The notes beneath the pieces were generated by a model. That model worked only from the letters and a program-made list of their open reading frames with translations, had not been told where the DNA came from and ran no database searches. Positions 63,323 through 64,000 of a stretch of 64,000 nucleotides of DNA are shown piece after piece; the stretch's first letter is position 1; every line of letters begins with the position of its first letter. Origin of the DNA: Pseudomonas sp. ERMR1:02. Lineage in GTDB: Bacteria; Pseudomonadota; Gammaproteobacteria; Pseudomonadales; Pseudomonadaceae. The stretch is from positions 29,641 through 93,640 of the forward strand of contig NZ_NKJI01000021.1 of assembly GCF_002277815.1 (NCBI RefSeq), written 5' to 3'. The translations under genes were made by a program, and so were the position numbers.

Positions 63323-63997
63323 GGGTCAGCCAGTTGCCGGTGTCTGCCGGTGAACGTTGCAGGCCTGTCGACTGGTCAATTCGAAGTTTCCGCCGATTGC
63401 GATGTTGATGACGTGGCCGATGCGGACGAATTCGAGGTGTTGTATGAGATTCAGGCGCTCACCATCCGCGCTTGAAAAACGAGGTCGGCCGCTTGAGTTG
63501 ATCCCCCGAAGTGAATCCCTTTCGGCATTGCTGGCTGCTCTTACGCGACAGCGCCCTTCACCACGTCAACCCGGCAGGGTCGCGATTCAGCGATGGCCGC
63601 TTTGGCGTGCTGTACCTGGCCGACTCCATGGAAACGGCGTTGGCCGAGTGCAGCATCATCAAACGCTGTACTGGTCGAACGTGCGCGATCTCAACTATGA
63701 GCGCTTTGTTTTCCGCGGGCTGTCTTGCTCTTTCGTGGACAAGGCGATGAAAACGCGACGGTCATTCCTTTGACCGATCCGATTTACGATCCTGACGATT
63801 ACACGCATTCCATCGTTTCGGCAAGACCATCAGGGAAGCGGCAAGCCCTGGTTTGCGTTACCACTCCGTTCGGATGCCGGGCAACCATTGCTGGGCATTG
63901 ATGACCCCAGGCAGGTTCTGTCGATTGTTCAAACCGCCATTACGAGATGATCTGGAATCGGCAGATCACCTGCGTCAACCAGATCAGCGAAGCCTGA
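63316..63997 (+). pseudogene. RES-domain toxin (many frameshifts)
   Basis: RES (NADase-type) toxin gene, recognisable only by joining several frames: VRVSQLPVSAGERC at the start, QACRLVNSKFPPIA, DDVADADEFEVLYEIQALT, HHVNPAGSRFSDGRFGVLYL with the catalytic Arg region, ADSMETALAE, YERFVFRGLSCSF, TVIPLTDPIYDPDDYTH and finally ITCVNQISEA before the stop at 63995-63997. About eight to eleven missing bases are needed for a protein of roughly 230 residues. RES toxins deplete NAD+. The extreme error density at the window end points to poor sequence rather than true decay. Confidence 0.7.
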
Positions 63998-64000
63998 TGC

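Noticed and set aside
1..64000. Prophage or integrative element core
   Set aside because: No integrase, terminase, capsid, portal or conjugation genes were seen anywhere in the window.

Overview
The window is high-GC gamma-proteobacterial DNA, most likely from a Pseudomonas of the fluorescens group. The pointers are the many REP-type inverted repeats (GTAGGAGCGAGC...), several small families that are largely Pseudomonas-restricted (DUF2790, DUF2986, DUF6124/DUF3077, the DUF6502-DUF5666 pair) and the gapdh-arsJ arsenate module. No rRNA, intact tRNA, CRISPR array, insertion sequence or prophage core is visible.

Layout. 0-12 kb is ordinary chromosome: an aldehyde dehydrogenase tail, an MscS-type channel, a metal-type two-component system with a DUF2790 protein, a LysR / FAD-oxidoreductase / polyamine-binding-protein unit, glutaredoxin 3, an AhpD-like protein, an AraC regulator and DUF488. 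12-24 kb is accessory: two SulP transporters flanking small unknown genes and a 2-TM potassium channel, a tRNA-like remnant, a glycine-rich secreted protein with 11-residue repeats, a DUF6502/DUF5666/outer-membrane unit and low-GC orphan genes. 24-31 kb is a metal and arsenic resistance block: a His-rich DMT exporter, a dmeR-dmeF type Ni/Co efflux pair with a tandemly repeated operator, a deletion chimera of arsC and arsR, then gapdh and arsJ. 31-36 kb holds a hydrolase, a DUF6124 gene with a structured leader, katG and a quinone reductase.

36.6-59.9 kb is the most unusual part: two divergent operons. Leftward: biotin carrier, biotin carboxylase, two different transcarboxylase-5S-like subunits, a DUF35 protein, a CoA ligase, a thiolase-fold protein and a carboxyltransferase. 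Rightward: a second minimal biotin carrier, a GntR/FCD regulator, a second CoA ligase, a second carboxyltransferase, an MFS permease, a YeiH-like permease, then the DUF1302 / DUF1329 / YCF48-like / RND set. Near-identical palindromes ATTGTC(A/G)ACAAT lie in the divergent promoter region and just before the second ligase, suggesting that the GntR protein controls both arms. Both 5S-like subunits lack the canonical carboxy-lysine and one metal-binding His, and the thiolase-fold protein shows no obvious nucleophilic Cys. I infer an undescribed catabolic route: CoA activation, biotin-dependent carboxylation, then C-C cleavage of a hydrophobic substrate. The substrate cannot be read from sequence.

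The last 4 kb holds a diguanylate cyclase, an epoxide hydrolase and an Xre/RES toxin-antitoxin pair. Many genes are broken by single-base deletions, mostly in short homopolymers, and each is restored by adding one base. The density rises sharply in the last kilobase. I read this mainly as sequence error near a contig end rather than gene decay; entries give the repaired interpretation.
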